From NCBI GenBank assembly GCA_036397555.1, contig DASWIS010000015.1, positions 1 through 64,000 on the forward strand: DNA of 64,000 nucleotides. The letters are read 5' to 3'. Both the position numbers and the translations under genes were made by a program. The notes under the pieces are model-generated. The model was not told the origin of the DNA. It was given only the letters and a program-made list of their open reading frames with translations, and ran no database searches. Of this stretch, positions 1 to 9,480 are shown piece after piece (position 1 is the first letter of the stretch; each line of letters starts with the position of its first letter). The stretch is from Candidatus Zixiibacteriota bacterium. Its GTDB lineage: Bacteria; Zixibacteria; MSB-5A5; WJJR01.

Positions 1-1389
1 TTCCCGGTCGCCATCGGTGAAGACGACGGCAGCGACTGGTTGTCGCCGCCGATGATTATGCCCGTTGAGGGCGAAGCGGCGTGGATGGCCGCCATCACGC
101 GCAACGGCCGCGTGCATCGCTGGGAGATGATCGACCGTGACACTGATGGACTGTTTGATCTCTCGGAGGTCATCACGACATCGCGCGACCCGGTCGGCGC
201 ACCCATCATCTGGGACAACGCTGTTGTCGGTCCCAGCCGCATTTTGTTCGTGCCGTTGCAGGACGGGTCCTACGACCTGATCGGATTGCGCAGCACCTTC
301 CACCAGTTCAACCTGACGGGCCGCGGCACGATTCGCGGCGCCGCCGGACGCAATCAGAACGAAGCGCGCGCCGTGTACCGTGACGGCGACGTCTGGCGCA
401 TCGGTAGCATCGGCGCGGGCGGACCGGTCGTTGATGTCACGGCCGACTCGCTGTTGATGCCGGTCTTGGGCGATCTGGATCGCCGTGACGATCCGGCGTC
501 GCTCGAAGTGGTCGTCGCCGATGCCGGCGGACAACTCTTCGCGCTCGATCGCAATCTCGACCCGCTGGCGGGGTTTCCACAAGTCTTGCATTACCATCCG
601 ATCGCGCCGCCGATTTTAGCCGACATGGACCGCGATGGATACCTCGACATCATCGTTCTGGGCGACGACGGCATGACGTATGCCTATGCACACAATGGCG
701 CCCTGGTCCCGAATTTCCCCATGCCGACCGGATTACCCTATCGGCCCGAGTTAGAATCGGTTTCACCGTTGGCGGTTGATTTTGGCGTCGAAGGATTCCT
801 GTCGACCGTGACCGGAGGAGCCGAACGCCTGCTGTACAGTCGCGACGCTACGGGAGCCGAAACAGAGGGGATGCCGCGCGCCTTGGGAAACAGAGTGACC
901 GGTTCAGCCGCCTGGGCGCAGAACACTGCAATAGATCAGTCCGGTGTTTTTGTGCGCTGTGCGGATGGGTTCCTCTACGGGTTTGCGGCGCCGACGCCGG
1001 GGCCATCGCCGTCGACGGCGACCTGGCCGATGTCGCGGCGCGACGCGCGCGCTGCCGCGACCGTCGATACCGATGATCTCGGGCCCATCGATTTGCCCGC
1101 CGGTTTCTTCCTGGAGGAACGCGCCTTCGTCTATCCCAATCCCGCGCGCGATGAGGCCATTGTGCGCTACTGGCTCGGCGACGATGCCCGGGTGACTATT
1201 TCGATCTACGACCTGGCGGGCAATCGCGTCAATGAGTGGAGCGGCAGCGGTTCCGGCGGCGTCTACAACGAATGGACCTGGGAATGTGCCGACGCCGCAT
1301 CCGGAGTCTACTTCGCCCGATTGGAGGTCACGCCCAAAAACGGCGGCGCGGCCGAACAGGTGCTCTGCAAGTTGTCGGTGATCCAATAG
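1..1389 (+). CDS. secreted FG-GAP-like protein with C-terminal sorting domain (5' partial)
   Basis: The reading frame is open to the left edge of the window, so the start lies upstream; the TTG at 40 is only the first in-window start-like codon. Two segments resemble FG-GAP/VCBS propeller blades, with the pattern LADMDRDGYLDIIVLGDDG near codon 205 and a similar one near 150. The last 85 or so residues form a FlgD-like/T9SS type A-like sorting domain: FVYPNPARDEA, then a strand ISIYDLAGNRV, then SGVYFARLEV and a terminal beta strand. The protein is probably exported and held at the cell surface. Substrate or partner cannot be read from the sequence. It is followed at once by two DUF5683-like genes on the same strand, probably one transcript ending at the hairpin at 3325. 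Confidence 0.8.
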   Translation, partial: FPVAIGEDDGSDWLSPPMIMPVEGEAAWMAAITRNGRVHRWEMIDRDTDGLFDLSEVITTSRDPVGAPIIWDNAVVGPSRILFVPLQDGSYDLIGLRSTFHQFNLTGRGTIRGAAGRNQNEARAVYRDGDVWRIGSIGAGGPVVDVTADSLLMPVLGDLDRRDDPASLEVVVADAGGQLFALDRNLDPLAGFPQVLHYHPIAPPILADMDRDGYLDIIVLGDDGMTYAYAHNGALVPNFPMPTGLPYRPELESVSPLAVDFGVEGFLSTVTGGAERLLYSRDATGAETEGMPRALGNRVTGSAAWAQNTAIDQSGVFVRCADGFLYGFAAPTPGPSPSTATWPMSRRDARAAATVDTDDLGPIDLPAGFFLEERAFVYPNPARDEAIVRYWLGDDARVTISIYDLAGNRVNEWSGSGSGGVYNEWTWECADAASGVYFARLEVTPKNGGAAEQVLCKLSVIQ

Positions 1390-1428
1390 TATGCAATGAC
1401 AGGGGGCCGATCGAACGTGATGACAATG

Positions 1429-1434
1429 AGGAGG
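1429..1434 (+). promoter_or_regulatory. Shine-Dalgarno site that fixes the start of the next gene
   Basis: A full AGGAGG lies 6 bases before GTG 1441. The earlier in-frame ATG codons at 1396 and 1420 have no such site, so the GTG is preferred; it also places a clean signal peptide at the N-terminus. Confidence 0.7.
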
Positions 1435-1440
1435 ACATAC

Positions 1441-2484
1441 GTGGGACATCGATTCTTTGTACGGCAACGCAGACTGATCATCGGCACGGCATGCGCCATC
1501 GGCATCATGCCCTGGGCCGACGGACACGGCGCGGCCGACGAGTCATCGGGAATCATGCTCGATGCGCTCGCCCCGCGCGTCACCATCAGGGACATGTTCG
1601 TCAATGGCCTGCCGTCCGACTCCGAACTGGCGGACGGTGGATTGCCCATGTATGCACAGGACGATCTCGGGCTGGGTGACGACGACGAAGCGATCGACGT
1701 CTTCGCCGTCCGGAAGAAATCCCCGCGCCGCGCCTTCCTGCAATCGTTCCTCATCCCCGGCTGGGGACAGTGGTACACCGGCAACCGCTGGAAACCATTC
1801 CTGTTTCTCGGACTGGAAGTCGCCGGCTGGTACGGCGTCAGCCACTTCCATGCCAACGGCAACGACATCGAAACCGAATACAAAGCGTTCGCCGATGAGC
1901 ATTGGGACGACGAAAAGTATCTGTTCGGGCTCTACGAAGTCTATTATGACAACAATCCGTCCGTGATCGACCCCGACGATTCTCTCGATTATTACATGGA
2001 TACGATCACCTACACCTTTGTCGATGAGGTCGGCGGCGACAGCGTGCTCATCAGCCAGGTATTCTCACACCACGCGTTCTTTAAGTCCGACGGCAGCAGT
2101 GTCGAGGAAGACGAGTACTACGAAAACATCGGCAAGTACCACCAATTTAACTTCGGGTGGGACGACTACCCGGACATCGGCGAGCCGGGATTCCCGGATG
2201 ACTGGCAGGTGGACACCAGCGAAGTCCGCTACGAAAGTCCCAATCGCAAGGCCTACACGCAGCGTCGCGCCGATGCCAACCGCGAATTCGAAAAAGCGTC
2301 GAAATTTCTCATCGCCGTCGTGGGCAACCACCTCGTAGCGGGCATCGAGGCCGCGCTGTCGGCCCGACGGTACAACAGAACTGCCGACCATTTCGGCAGT
2401 CGGTTGGAGCCGAAGATGCGTTTGGTACGGTCGCCCGCGGACGGAAACTTCTACCCAAAATTCATTGTGACCTATAAATTCTGA
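1441..2484 (+). CDS. DUF5683-like exported/outer-membrane protein
   Basis: About 347 residues from GTG 1441. The first 30 residues (basic GHRFFVRQRR, then a hydrophobic stretch ending in Gly/Ala) look like a signal peptide. A hydrophobic hairpin follows the motif RAFLQSFLIPGWGQWYTGN near residue 100, which is the hallmark of DUF5683 and similar small membrane proteins of the FCB group. The middle is acidic and aromatic with many Asp, Glu and Tyr residues. The chain ends in an aromatic strand (FIVTYKF), as many beta-barrel or outer-membrane-associated proteins do. The next gene is a shorter paralogue with the same PGxGQWY motif. Function unknown; the tandem suggests a paired membrane component. 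Confidence 0.7.
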   Translation: MGHRFFVRQRRLIIGTACAIGIMPWADGHGAADESSGIMLDALAPRVTIRDMFVNGLPSDSELADGGLPMYAQDDLGLGDDDEAIDVFAVRKKSPRRAFLQSFLIPGWGQWYTGNRWKPFLFLGLEVAGWYGVSHFHANGNDIETEYKAFADEHWDDEKYLFGLYEVYYDNNPSVIDPDDSLDYYMDTITYTFVDEVGGDSVLISQVFSHHAFFKSDGSSVEEDEYYENIGKYHQFNFGWDDYPDIGEPGFPDDWQVDTSEVRYESPNRKAYTQRRADANREFEKASKFLIAVVGNHLVAGIEAALSARRYNRTADHFGSRLEPKMRLVRSPADGNFYPKFIVTYKF

Positions 2485-2492
2485 GAGTGGGT

Positions 2493-3299
2493 ATGCCGAT
2501 CGCTCAGCGGACAAATCGCACCATAGCCGGAGTCTTGTGTGCCGTCCTCACTTTGGTCGTGTGCGGCCCGGCTTGGGCTGCCGGTACCAAGGAAGGGATT
2601 CGGGCGTCGGAGCCGCTCAGCGTCGCGCAATGGATGATGCAGATCCCCTCGGCCGACCGTTGGGCGCCCTCAGAACGCATGTGGGCGCAGAGCTTCGGAG
2701 AATTCGATGACGACTCCGACCGTGATGTCGTCAGCGTCTCCCGCGCCGTGCTCTATTCGGCGGTCCTTCCCGGGGCCGGGCAGTGGTATGTCGGCAGCAA
2801 ACGGCGCGCGTCGATATTTCTGGCGACCGACGCTCTCGCGTGGACCATGTTCGGTTACTTCAAGACGGTCGAGGGCATCAAGGAGCGCGATCACCGGCGT
2901 CTGGCGCAGGTCCATGCGGGCGTCGATCCCTCCGGCAAAGACGACGAGTTCTACCGCACCATTACGTTTCATGCATCCCGCGATGAATTCAACGTCGATC
3001 GGGCGCCGTATCAGGATGCGCTGCCCACGACCGACGCATGGGATTGGCACTGGGACTCGGCGGAATCGATGAACCAGTACCGCACGTTGCGCAACCAAAG
3101 CAACGAGGCGAACAATCGCGCCACGTTTTCGCTCGGCGCGGCTCTGGTCACGCGCGTCGCCGCGGCGCTCGACGCCTGGCGTCTGGCGCGCAATGTCAAC
3201 CGTCAGGCACGGATGGAACTCGGCTGGAAACTGCATGTCAAACCCAAGCCCAGTCTCGACGATCCCAGTCTCATCGTTCTGATCGGTCGAAAATTCTAA
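2493..3299 (+). CDS. DUF5683-like exported/outer-membrane protein, paralogue of the preceding gene
   Basis: About 268 residues. The N-terminus (PIAQRTNRTIAGVLCAVLTL... ending in AWA) is a signal peptide. The motif SAVLPGAGQWYVGSKRRA near residue 90, followed by a hydrophobic segment, matches the PGWGQWYTGNRWK region of the gene just upstream, so the two are paralogues. The C-terminus ends VLIGRKF, again a terminal aromatic strand. GTG 2487 is an alternative start two codons earlier. Only 8 bases separate the genes, so co-transcription with 1441-2484 is likely. The transcript seems to stop at the hairpin at 3325. Function unknown. Confidence 0.7.
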   Translation: MPIAQRTNRTIAGVLCAVLTLVVCGPAWAAGTKEGIRASEPLSVAQWMMQIPSADRWAPSERMWAQSFGEFDDDSDRDVVSVSRAVLYSAVLPGAGQWYVGSKRRASIFLATDALAWTMFGYFKTVEGIKERDHRRLAQVHAGVDPSGKDDEFYRTITFHASRDEFNVDRAPYQDALPTTDAWDWHWDSAESMNQYRTLRNQSNEANNRATFSLGAALVTRVAAALDAWRLARNVNRQARMELGWKLHVKPKPSLDDPSLIVLIGRKF

Positions 3300-3324
3300 A
3301 GGCAGTTTCATAACCCGGAGATGC

Positions 3325-3356
3325 GGCGGCACCCGCCCTCGGGTGACGCCTCTTTT
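3325..3356 (+). terminator. Rho-independent terminator
   Basis: Arms at 3325-3335 and 3340-3350 pair over 10 of 11 positions (GGCGGCACCCG against CGGGTGACGCC) with a 4-base loop, followed directly by TCTTTT. It ends the operon of the first three genes. Confidence 0.75.
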
Positions 3357-3528
3357 CGCCACGCGGGAGCACGCGGCAGGCACATACGAGTGCGGCGATA
3401 CAGGGTTATGCAACTGTCTCCAATCTGTTCCGTCTGCGCTGTTCACTCCTGCGTCTCTCATCCTCCGACACTCAATACGTGATTTTCCCGGTTGCCAATC
3501 GGGCCGGCGGCAATTCACTTGGGGTGTC

Positions 3529-4545
3529 ATGCCGCACCATCGGACCATCGCCGTCATGAGTTCGGCCTGCCTGATCGCCGCATGGGGGATGCTGTTGCAC
3601 GGCTGCGCGACGACGGCGCCCGGTCAGGCCGGCGGCATCGGACCGCGCACCCAGTTGGCCGTGGTGACGATTATCGATGAACAGTACATACGTTCGCTCG
3701 CCGGCAGTGCCTCAACCGTCGGTAACGACTTAAGTCCGGACATGCGCCCGGTCTCGGTCGCGCCACACACCGACGGCGGCGCCGTGGTGTTAGATGCCGA
3801 TGGACGCCTGCTGGTGGACATCCGCGATTCGGCATCCGCGCGCTCGACCGGCACTCCACTGCGGATCTCACCCGCGCAGAGTCGTGAGCCGGTCTGTGCG
3901 CGCATCGATGCGTTGGGTCATCTGTATCTCTGCGATGCCGCCGACCGCCGCATTCTGATCTTCGACTCACAACTGCGCCCCCTCGAACGCATGCCGGAAC
4001 TTCCGTTCGATGCCCTCGGTCTGGCCGCTGGCCGTCTCGGCGGGCTGGCGCTGGGGCCGACGGGGGAGATGTACATCGCCGATCAGACCAATGGGCGCGT
4101 GTATGAACTGGATGCCGCCGGCGGCTTCGTCCGCACCCTCGGCGACGGCGAGCAATTGTGGGCGCGACTGCAGCGTCCGATCGGTCTGGCCGTCGGCCGA
4201 CAGGATCGCGCCGTGTACGTCTGCGACGCCGCCCTGGGATGTATCGTTGTCTTCGAGTCGGATGGTTCGCCGCGCGCCGTGTTGGGGGGCGGTCACCTTA
4301 AGGAGCCGGTCGCCGTGACGATCGACGCGCGCGGCCGGTGCATCGTCGCCGACCGCAAGGCCATGACACTGGTTGTGCTCTCGCGTCATGGCGAGTTGGA
4401 GCGCACAATTGACGGCGCCGATCTGGATGTGTCCCCGTTCGGCGGCCCGACCGACGTTGTTCTGAGCGATTCGACCCTGTGGATTGCCGACCCGCCGACC
4501 GGACGCGTGCTGCAGGTCCGGCTGCGCGAACCGACCGGCGATTGA
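3529..4545 (+). CDS. NHL-repeat lipoprotein (six-bladed beta-propeller)
   Basis: About 338 residues from ATG 3529. This start places a lipoprotein signal peptide with lipobox LLHGC (Cys at residue 26) at the N-terminus; longer in-frame extensions back to 3343 read through the terminator region and are unlikely. The body has repeated blades of NHL type, for example GHLYLCDAADRRILIFD, GEMYIADQTNGRVYELD and DRAVYVCDAALGCIVVFE, then a final STLWIADPPTGRVLQV. The protein is probably anchored to the outer membrane or periplasm as a scaffold. It starts a four-gene envelope cluster in which the next genes follow within a few bases or overlap: two large outer-membrane proteins and a UbiA enzyme. Confidence 0.8.
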   Translation: MPHHRTIAVMSSACLIAAWGMLLHGCATTAPGQAGGIGPRTQLAVVTIIDEQYIRSLAGSASTVGNDLSPDMRPVSVAPHTDGGAVVLDADGRLLVDIRDSASARSTGTPLRISPAQSREPVCARIDALGHLYLCDAADRRILIFDSQLRPLERMPELPFDALGLAAGRLGGLALGPTGEMYIADQTNGRVYELDAAGGFVRTLGDGEQLWARLQRPIGLAVGRQDRAVYVCDAALGCIVVFESDGSPRAVLGGGHLKEPVAVTIDARGRCIVADRKAMTLVVLSRHGELERTIDGADLDVSPFGGPTDVVLSDSTLWIADPPTGRVLQVRLREPTGD

Positions 4546-4552
4546 GACGCCG

Positions 4553-7500
4553 ATGCAATTCATTCCCCGACGTCTGCGTGCACCGTTCTGGCGATGTCTT
4601 GTGCTGACGGTTGCCGCCTGCGCCGCCTCGTCGGCGGTGCGCGCTGCGATCGTGGACGACTCCGTGACGATTCACGGCAATGGCACCAGCGGCCCCTATT
4701 TGCTCAGCGGCTATTTCATCCTCGTCGGCAGCGACACAGTCCGGTCCGCCGATTCGATTCTGTCGCGCGATCGCGACTACGCCATCGACTACAATGCCGG
4801 CCGCATCACATTCGACCATCCCGTCAACGACACCGACTCGCTGCGGGTCGTGTTCCGGCGTCTGACATGGCGTGTCCCCACGCGGGTGCAGCTAAAACCG
4901 GACGAGCACAACGGCGCCGGAAACGTGCCGGTCAGCGCCGCACTCGCCTCCGCTTCCGATGTGCAATGGGCGGATCCTCCCGCTGCACGGCGAGCCGACA
5001 ATCCGGCCGTACCGGGGGTGTCCCACATTGAGTGGGAGGGCTCCAAGTCGTTTGCCCTCAGCGCCGGAAGCAGCAATAACAACGGCATCCGGCAGGGACT
5101 TGAGCTCGCTGTCCGCGGTCAATTGACGCCCGGACTGCAATTGCGCGCCGGGCTCAGCGACCGCACGACCAGCGCGATCGGCCGATCCGGAACGAGCCGA
5201 CGCGACACGCGCCTGGATGACCTGGAACAAATCTTCGTGGAAGCCCAATCGGAGCGATTCGAAGGGCGTTGGGGGGAACTGTCGTTACCGAGCCGCAACA
5301 ACGGCCCCGGCGCCGGGCAACGTCGCGCGTCCGGCTTGCGCGCGTCGTACACGCCCGATTCGCATCGCATCGGCGGATACATCGCGCAGGCCCACGGTCG
5401 CCGCTCTGAGCACCGTCTCGCTTTGCGTTCCGGCGAATCGGGACCGTACCCTCTCTCCAGCCAGGTGTTCACTGGGCCCATCATCTCCGGCAGCGTCGTC
5501 GCGTGGCTCGATGGACGACGGCTGACCGAGGGACCCGGTGCAGACTTTGTCGTCGATCCGGAACGCGGCACACTCTCATTTTCACCGTTATTGGCCATCC
5601 GGTCGACTTCGATCGCGCTCGTCGAGTACGAGCAGGCGCTCGATGAGTATCAACGATTGCTGTCGGCGGCTGCCTGGGATTGGGAGGCGGGACGCAACCG
5701 ACACTCACTTTCTGTTGCCTGGGAGGCGGAGAATGGCTCGCGCCCGCTGTTCGGTACGCTGAGCGATGCCGAGCGCCGAATGCTGGCCGAGAATCCCTCA
5801 GGCACCGTCACCAGCTCCGCCGCGCGCAACGTCGGCGCCAACGACGGCGACTACCGACTCGATGTGTCCGCCGGCGATTCGGTGTTCGTCTATGTCGGTC
5901 CCGAAAACGGCGACTGGACCGTTCAGTTCGAACGCGTCGGTCAGGGGACAGGACGGTATCGGCATGTTATCGGCGAAGTCTTTGAGTATGTCGGTCCCGG
6001 AGCGGGCTGGTACGAACCGACTGCGACTCGCTCCGCCCCGACCGGTCTGCTGCGTCTGGACGAATCGCTGTCCCTCTCCCTGAAGCAATGGGGTGCGGTT
6101 GCCTTCGATTGGCGCGGGGACGCGTTCGATCCGAATCGGTTCGCATCCGGCAACACGCAGTTTCGTTCCGATCATCGCCTCGCATGGACAGGAGGCGACA
6201 CGCTCGGCCGATTTGGTGTTGCCGCCGAATGGCGGCATCGCGCCGATCACGCCGACGATGCCGAGTACACCGCCGGGGAGGCGCTGCGCCAGTCATCGGT
6301 CTGGCGGCTCGATCCGATGATCGGCCGCGCCGCCGGCGACGAGTATTCCGCCTCAACGACGATTCCGGTCGGGAAGCCGCTGCGTCTGGCCGGTGGCGGC
6401 GGACTTCTTGAGGGGCGAACAGTCGACGGCTGGCGCAGTTTTTTCAATCCACAACTCACACTCGGTACGGCGGTGACCGCCGACTATTCGGTTTCCGAGC
6501 GCCATCTCAGTGTGTCCAATCAGCAGCCGTCGGCTGACTGGGGACGCGATCAGCAGGCCGTGCTCAACCTGCGTCCCTCGGTCGCGCGCATCGAAGCCGG
6601 GTGGAAACAGCAGGATTACCGGACCGGCCGACAGCTCATGTTCCCCGGAGCCGACTACAGCGCGGCGCAGTGGGTCTCGCTGGCGCGCTGGGGAATCACC
6701 GCGACACGTCACTGGGACAAGACGCTCGACACCGTCGACGCATCCCCGCACTATGGCCGCGAGTGGCGCCTCAGTATGCCGCTGAACGTACTCGGCGCGG
6801 CCGCCGGAAGCGATCTGTCCGTCGCGCGCGGTTCCGAACAGAGTGGTGGGGAAGATGCGACGCCGTATTACCGCGGACGCATCCTGGGCCGATGGTCCGT
6901 GGCCGGCAATGCCGACATCCAAACCGACCTCGAGCTCAATCGCGGACGGGTCGGCACACAGCGCGAGGTGTTCATTCCCACGCGCCGGGGCGCAGGCGAG
7001 TACCGGCTCGAGCGCGGCGAATACATCCCCGATCCCAATGGCGATTACCGTCGTCTCATTGTCGAGGAGGAATCACAAACGCGGCGCGCCTATGAAAGCC
7101 GCCGCCGCTGGTCGGCGAATTGGCGCCCGCGAATCGGCACGGTCCGCCTCGATCTGCGCGCGCTCCGCGAAATCAACGCCCGCTACGCACCCAATCAGTT
7201 TCGTCCCGATGTCTGGCTGCTCCCGTGGCAGGAGATGTCCGACGCGGTCTTGCCCGGCGGATTCCGCTCGACGCTCGATCATCACGCGGTCACAGTCTAT
7301 CCGGATGCGGCCAGTCAAATCGAGTGGCGGTTGTTGCGCGATCTGCGCACGACCGTCGCCGGCCCATCGGACAACGGGCCCGGATCACGAAGCCGCCGCA
7401 CGACCGCGCAACTGGGTATGCGACGGCAGCTCGACCGCGCCTGGTACGCCGCGGGGCGAATAGAACTTGATAACACCCGTCGCTCCGGAAACGCCGGCCT

Positions 7501-7903
7501 CACGATCGATGCCGATGCCACGACCTTCGCGGCATCGCTCGGCTTGAAGCCCTCATTCTCATCCGCTCTCTCGATTGAAGGACGGCGACGGCTCGACAGC
7601 GACCATCACACAGAATCCGCAACCGGTTTGTGGGGCGTCATCCCCGAGGCGCGGCTGCGGTTTGGTCCATTCTCTGCGAATGCCATCGCCGATCTCACAT
7701 GGGTCCGGGCGCGATCGGGCGACGCTCCCCTCTCGGCGCTGTTGGCACAGGGGCGTCCGTATGGATTTTCCGTAACGCACAATTGGGATGTTCGCTGCGA
7801 ACTCCCGAAACGAGTAACGCTAAAATTGAAGGTCTACGGTGATCACCGTCCCCGCGATGCCGACCGCTGGGGCATGATGGTGGAATCAATCGCGCGCTTT
7901 TGA
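4553..7903 (+). CDS. large beta-rich outer-membrane protein, unknown function
   Basis: About 1116 residues from ATG 4553, 7 bases after the lipoprotein gene. Residues 1-33 look like a signal peptide ending in VRA. Near the N-terminus there is a module with DYAIDYNAGRITFDHPV, and a similar one near residue 330 (DFVVDPERGTLSFSP), so a small beta domain is repeated. The rest is rich in alternating aromatic, Arg and Asp residues as in outer-membrane beta-barrels, and the chain ends in Phe (ESIARF), the usual last residue of a barrel. The repeated module recalls the N-terminal region of SprA-type proteins, but the chain is far shorter and I do not assign it there. The neighbouring Omp85-like gene suggests a shared role at the outer membrane. 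Confidence 0.7.
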   Translation: MQFIPRRLRAPFWRCLVLTVAACAASSAVRAAIVDDSVTIHGNGTSGPYLLSGYFILVGSDTVRSADSILSRDRDYAIDYNAGRITFDHPVNDTDSLRVVFRRLTWRVPTRVQLKPDEHNGAGNVPVSAALASASDVQWADPPAARRADNPAVPGVSHIEWEGSKSFALSAGSSNNNGIRQGLELAVRGQLTPGLQLRAGLSDRTTSAIGRSGTSRRDTRLDDLEQIFVEAQSERFEGRWGELSLPSRNNGPGAGQRRASGLRASYTPDSHRIGGYIAQAHGRRSEHRLALRSGESGPYPLSSQVFTGPIISGSVVAWLDGRRLTEGPGADFVVDPERGTLSFSPLLAIRSTSIALVEYEQALDEYQRLLSAAAWDWEAGRNRHSLSVAWEAENGSRPLFGTLSDAERRMLAENPSGTVTSSAARNVGANDGDYRLDVSAGDSVFVYVGPENGDWTVQFERVGQGTGRYRHVIGEVFEYVGPGAGWYEPTATRSAPTGLLRLDESLSLSLKQWGAVAFDWRGDAFDPNRFASGNTQFRSDHRLAWTGGDTLGRFGVAAEWRHRADHADDAEYTAGEALRQSSVWRLDPMIGRAAGDEYSASTTIPVGKPLRLAGGGGLLEGRTVDGWRSFFNPQLTLGTAVTADYSVSERHLSVSNQQPSADWGRDQQAVLNLRPSVARIEAGWKQQDYRTGRQLMFPGADYSAAQWVSLARWGITATRHWDKTLDTVDASPHYGREWRLSMPLNVLGAAAGSDLSVARGSEQSGGEDATPYYRGRILGRWSVAGNADIQTDLELNRGRVGTQREVFIPTRRGAGEYRLERGEYIPDPNGDYRRLIVEEESQTRRAYESRRRWSANWRPRIGTVRLDLRALREINARYAPNQFRPDVWLLPWQEMSDAVLPGGFRSTLDHHAVTVYPDAASQIEWRLLRDLRTTVAGPSDNGPGSRSRRTTAQLGMRRQLDRAWYAAGRIELDNTRRSGNAGLTIDADATTFAASLGLKPSFSSALSIEGRRRLDSDHHTESATGLWGVIPEARLRFGPFSANAIADLTWVRARSGDAPLSALLAQGRPYGFSVTHNWDVRCELPKRVTLKLKVYGDHRPRDADRWGMMVESIARF

Positions 7904-7935
7904 GCACCGGTGCCCGACTGAATGGCGGATGGCCG

Positions 7936-9480
7936 ATGAAAGCAGTGTCGCAACATATTGTGGTGTTAGCTATTACAGCCGTCGTATCAACTGTTACTTT
8001 GATCGTGAACCCGGCGTTTGCCGGTACGATCTCCTCACGGCGAGCGTCGATTCACGACACGATGCGCGTGACAGAGATTCGATTGCTGTGGGATCGACCT
8101 GTGCATGAGTCCGTGCGGGATGACATCTCGGAGCTTGCGAGCGAAAGGATTCGTAAGCCGTTAACGAATGATGGCTTATCGGATCTCCTTCACGCAATCC
8201 TTTCATCACTCACTGACCGAGGATACCGTCGCGCTGCAATTGTCCCCCACGACTTTGTCGAGACAGGCGACGCGTTTGAGTTCTCCATGTCAATCAACCC
8301 GGGATCGATTCACACGATTGCCGCGTGGCGATTCAGCGGCTTGAACCGAACCGATACGACCTGGCTGGCGAAGGTGCTCGACCTGCCGTGTGGCGTGACA
8401 TGGAGCAACTCCCTGCGCTCGCAAATCGAACGACGCATCCACCGCATCTCGCATCTGTATCTGTCCGGCGAGCCGGGAGTCATCGGCGACAGCGACGACA
8501 CCTGCATCACCATCGAGCTTCCATTTGCCGAACGTGCGACGGCGCTGGCCGACGGCGCGCTCTCGCTCGGCAGTGGTTCGGCCAGTCAAGACCTCAATGG
8601 CAAACTCTCGCTTGAGATGCTGGGTCTTTTTGGGCGCGATCGTTCACTGGGACTCAACTATGAACATCCGCGGCCCGAGGAATCACTGTTGCGCTTCCGA
8701 TTCTCCGAGCGCGGCATCTTCGGCTCACCCTGGTCATGGCGTCTGGCCCTTGAACAGCTCGACCGGCTTGATCACCGCCGCAGTATCGAACTGGGCGCCT
8801 CATACGGCGGAGTCGCCATGGACGGGTGGCGCATCGAAGGCGTCGGACGACTCGCCCAGATTACACCGGGGCGCACGGGTATCCGCGCGACCCGGACACA
8901 GGAAGCGACCTTCGGTTTGTCCAATCGTCCCGACCAGCGACTGCCGCTGATTTACGTCAGTCCCGGACTGTACGTCAGTGCTCATGCCACCTGGTCGCAT
9001 GCCCGGAGCGGTTTGGGTGCCGGGACCCTCGATGAGCCGCAGTCGATCGCGCGGCTGCGCACCGATCTGCGGGCCGCCCAGGTCATCGCGCTCAATCGGA
9101 GATGGCGCCTGCGATTCGACGGCGTTGGCCGTTGGTGGCCCAGACACGAACAACTCGTTGCCGGCGACGAATGGTATCTTGGCGGCGAGGGATGGCTGCA
9201 GGGCTACAGCGACCGTGATGTCGTGGCCGCATCCGGTTGGGTGCTGGTCTCCGAGTTGATGTGCGACCTCGCGCGTGAGGTGGCCGCGGCCGCCTTCGCG
9301 GAGACGGGACTCCTGACCGGGTTCGCCGCACCGGACGGCAGGACCGTGCGCCCATCCTCCTATGGAATCGCGATCATGCTGCATTCGCGACAACGGTACG
9401 GTCGGCTCCAGGTCGCCTGGCGCGATGGCGCTGCCTGGGGCGACGGGCTCATCCGCTTGAATGTGTCCCACGGCTGGTGA
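7936..9480 (+). CDS. Omp85/BamA-superfamily outer-membrane protein
   Basis: About 514 residues from ATG 7936, where MKAVSQHIVVLAITAVV... forms a signal peptide ending in AFA; a TTG at 7900 overlapping the previous stop is less likely. Residues 40-200 contain POTRA-like segments: a region with DRGYRRAAIVPHDF and another with IAAWRFSGLNRTDTTWL followed by LRSQIERRIHRISHLYLSG. From residue 220 on there are alternating barrel strands. The segment GGEGWLQGYSDRDV near residue 420 fits the loop-6 motif of the Omp85 barrel, but with Gln where the conserved Arg of VRGY is expected. The chain is shorter than BamA or TamA, nearer to two POTRAs plus a barrel. It may insert or export substrates for its operon partner. 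Confidence 0.75.
   Translation: MKAVSQHIVVLAITAVVSTVTLIVNPAFAGTISSRRASIHDTMRVTEIRLLWDRPVHESVRDDISELASERIRKPLTNDGLSDLLHAILSSLTDRGYRRAAIVPHDFVETGDAFEFSMSINPGSIHTIAAWRFSGLNRTDTTWLAKVLDLPCGVTWSNSLRSQIERRIHRISHLYLSGEPGVIGDSDDTCITIELPFAERATALADGALSLGSGSASQDLNGKLSLEMLGLFGRDRSLGLNYEHPRPEESLLRFRFSERGIFGSPWSWRLALEQLDRLDHRRSIELGASYGGVAMDGWRIEGVGRLAQITPGRTGIRATRTQEATFGLSNRPDQRLPLIYVSPGLYVSAHATWSHARSGLGAGTLDEPQSIARLRTDLRAAQVIALNRRWRLRFDGVGRWWPRHEQLVAGDEWYLGGEGWLQGYSDRDVVAASGWVLVSELMCDLAREVAAAAFAETGLLTGFAAPDGRTVRPSSYGIAIMLHSRQRYGRLQVAWRDGAAWGDGLIRLNVSHGW

Noticed and set aside
4553-7903. Assignment of the 1116-aa protein as SprA
   Set aside because: It has a similar DYxxGxIxF module, but SprA is about 2400 residues and the remaining sequence shows no clear SprA features.
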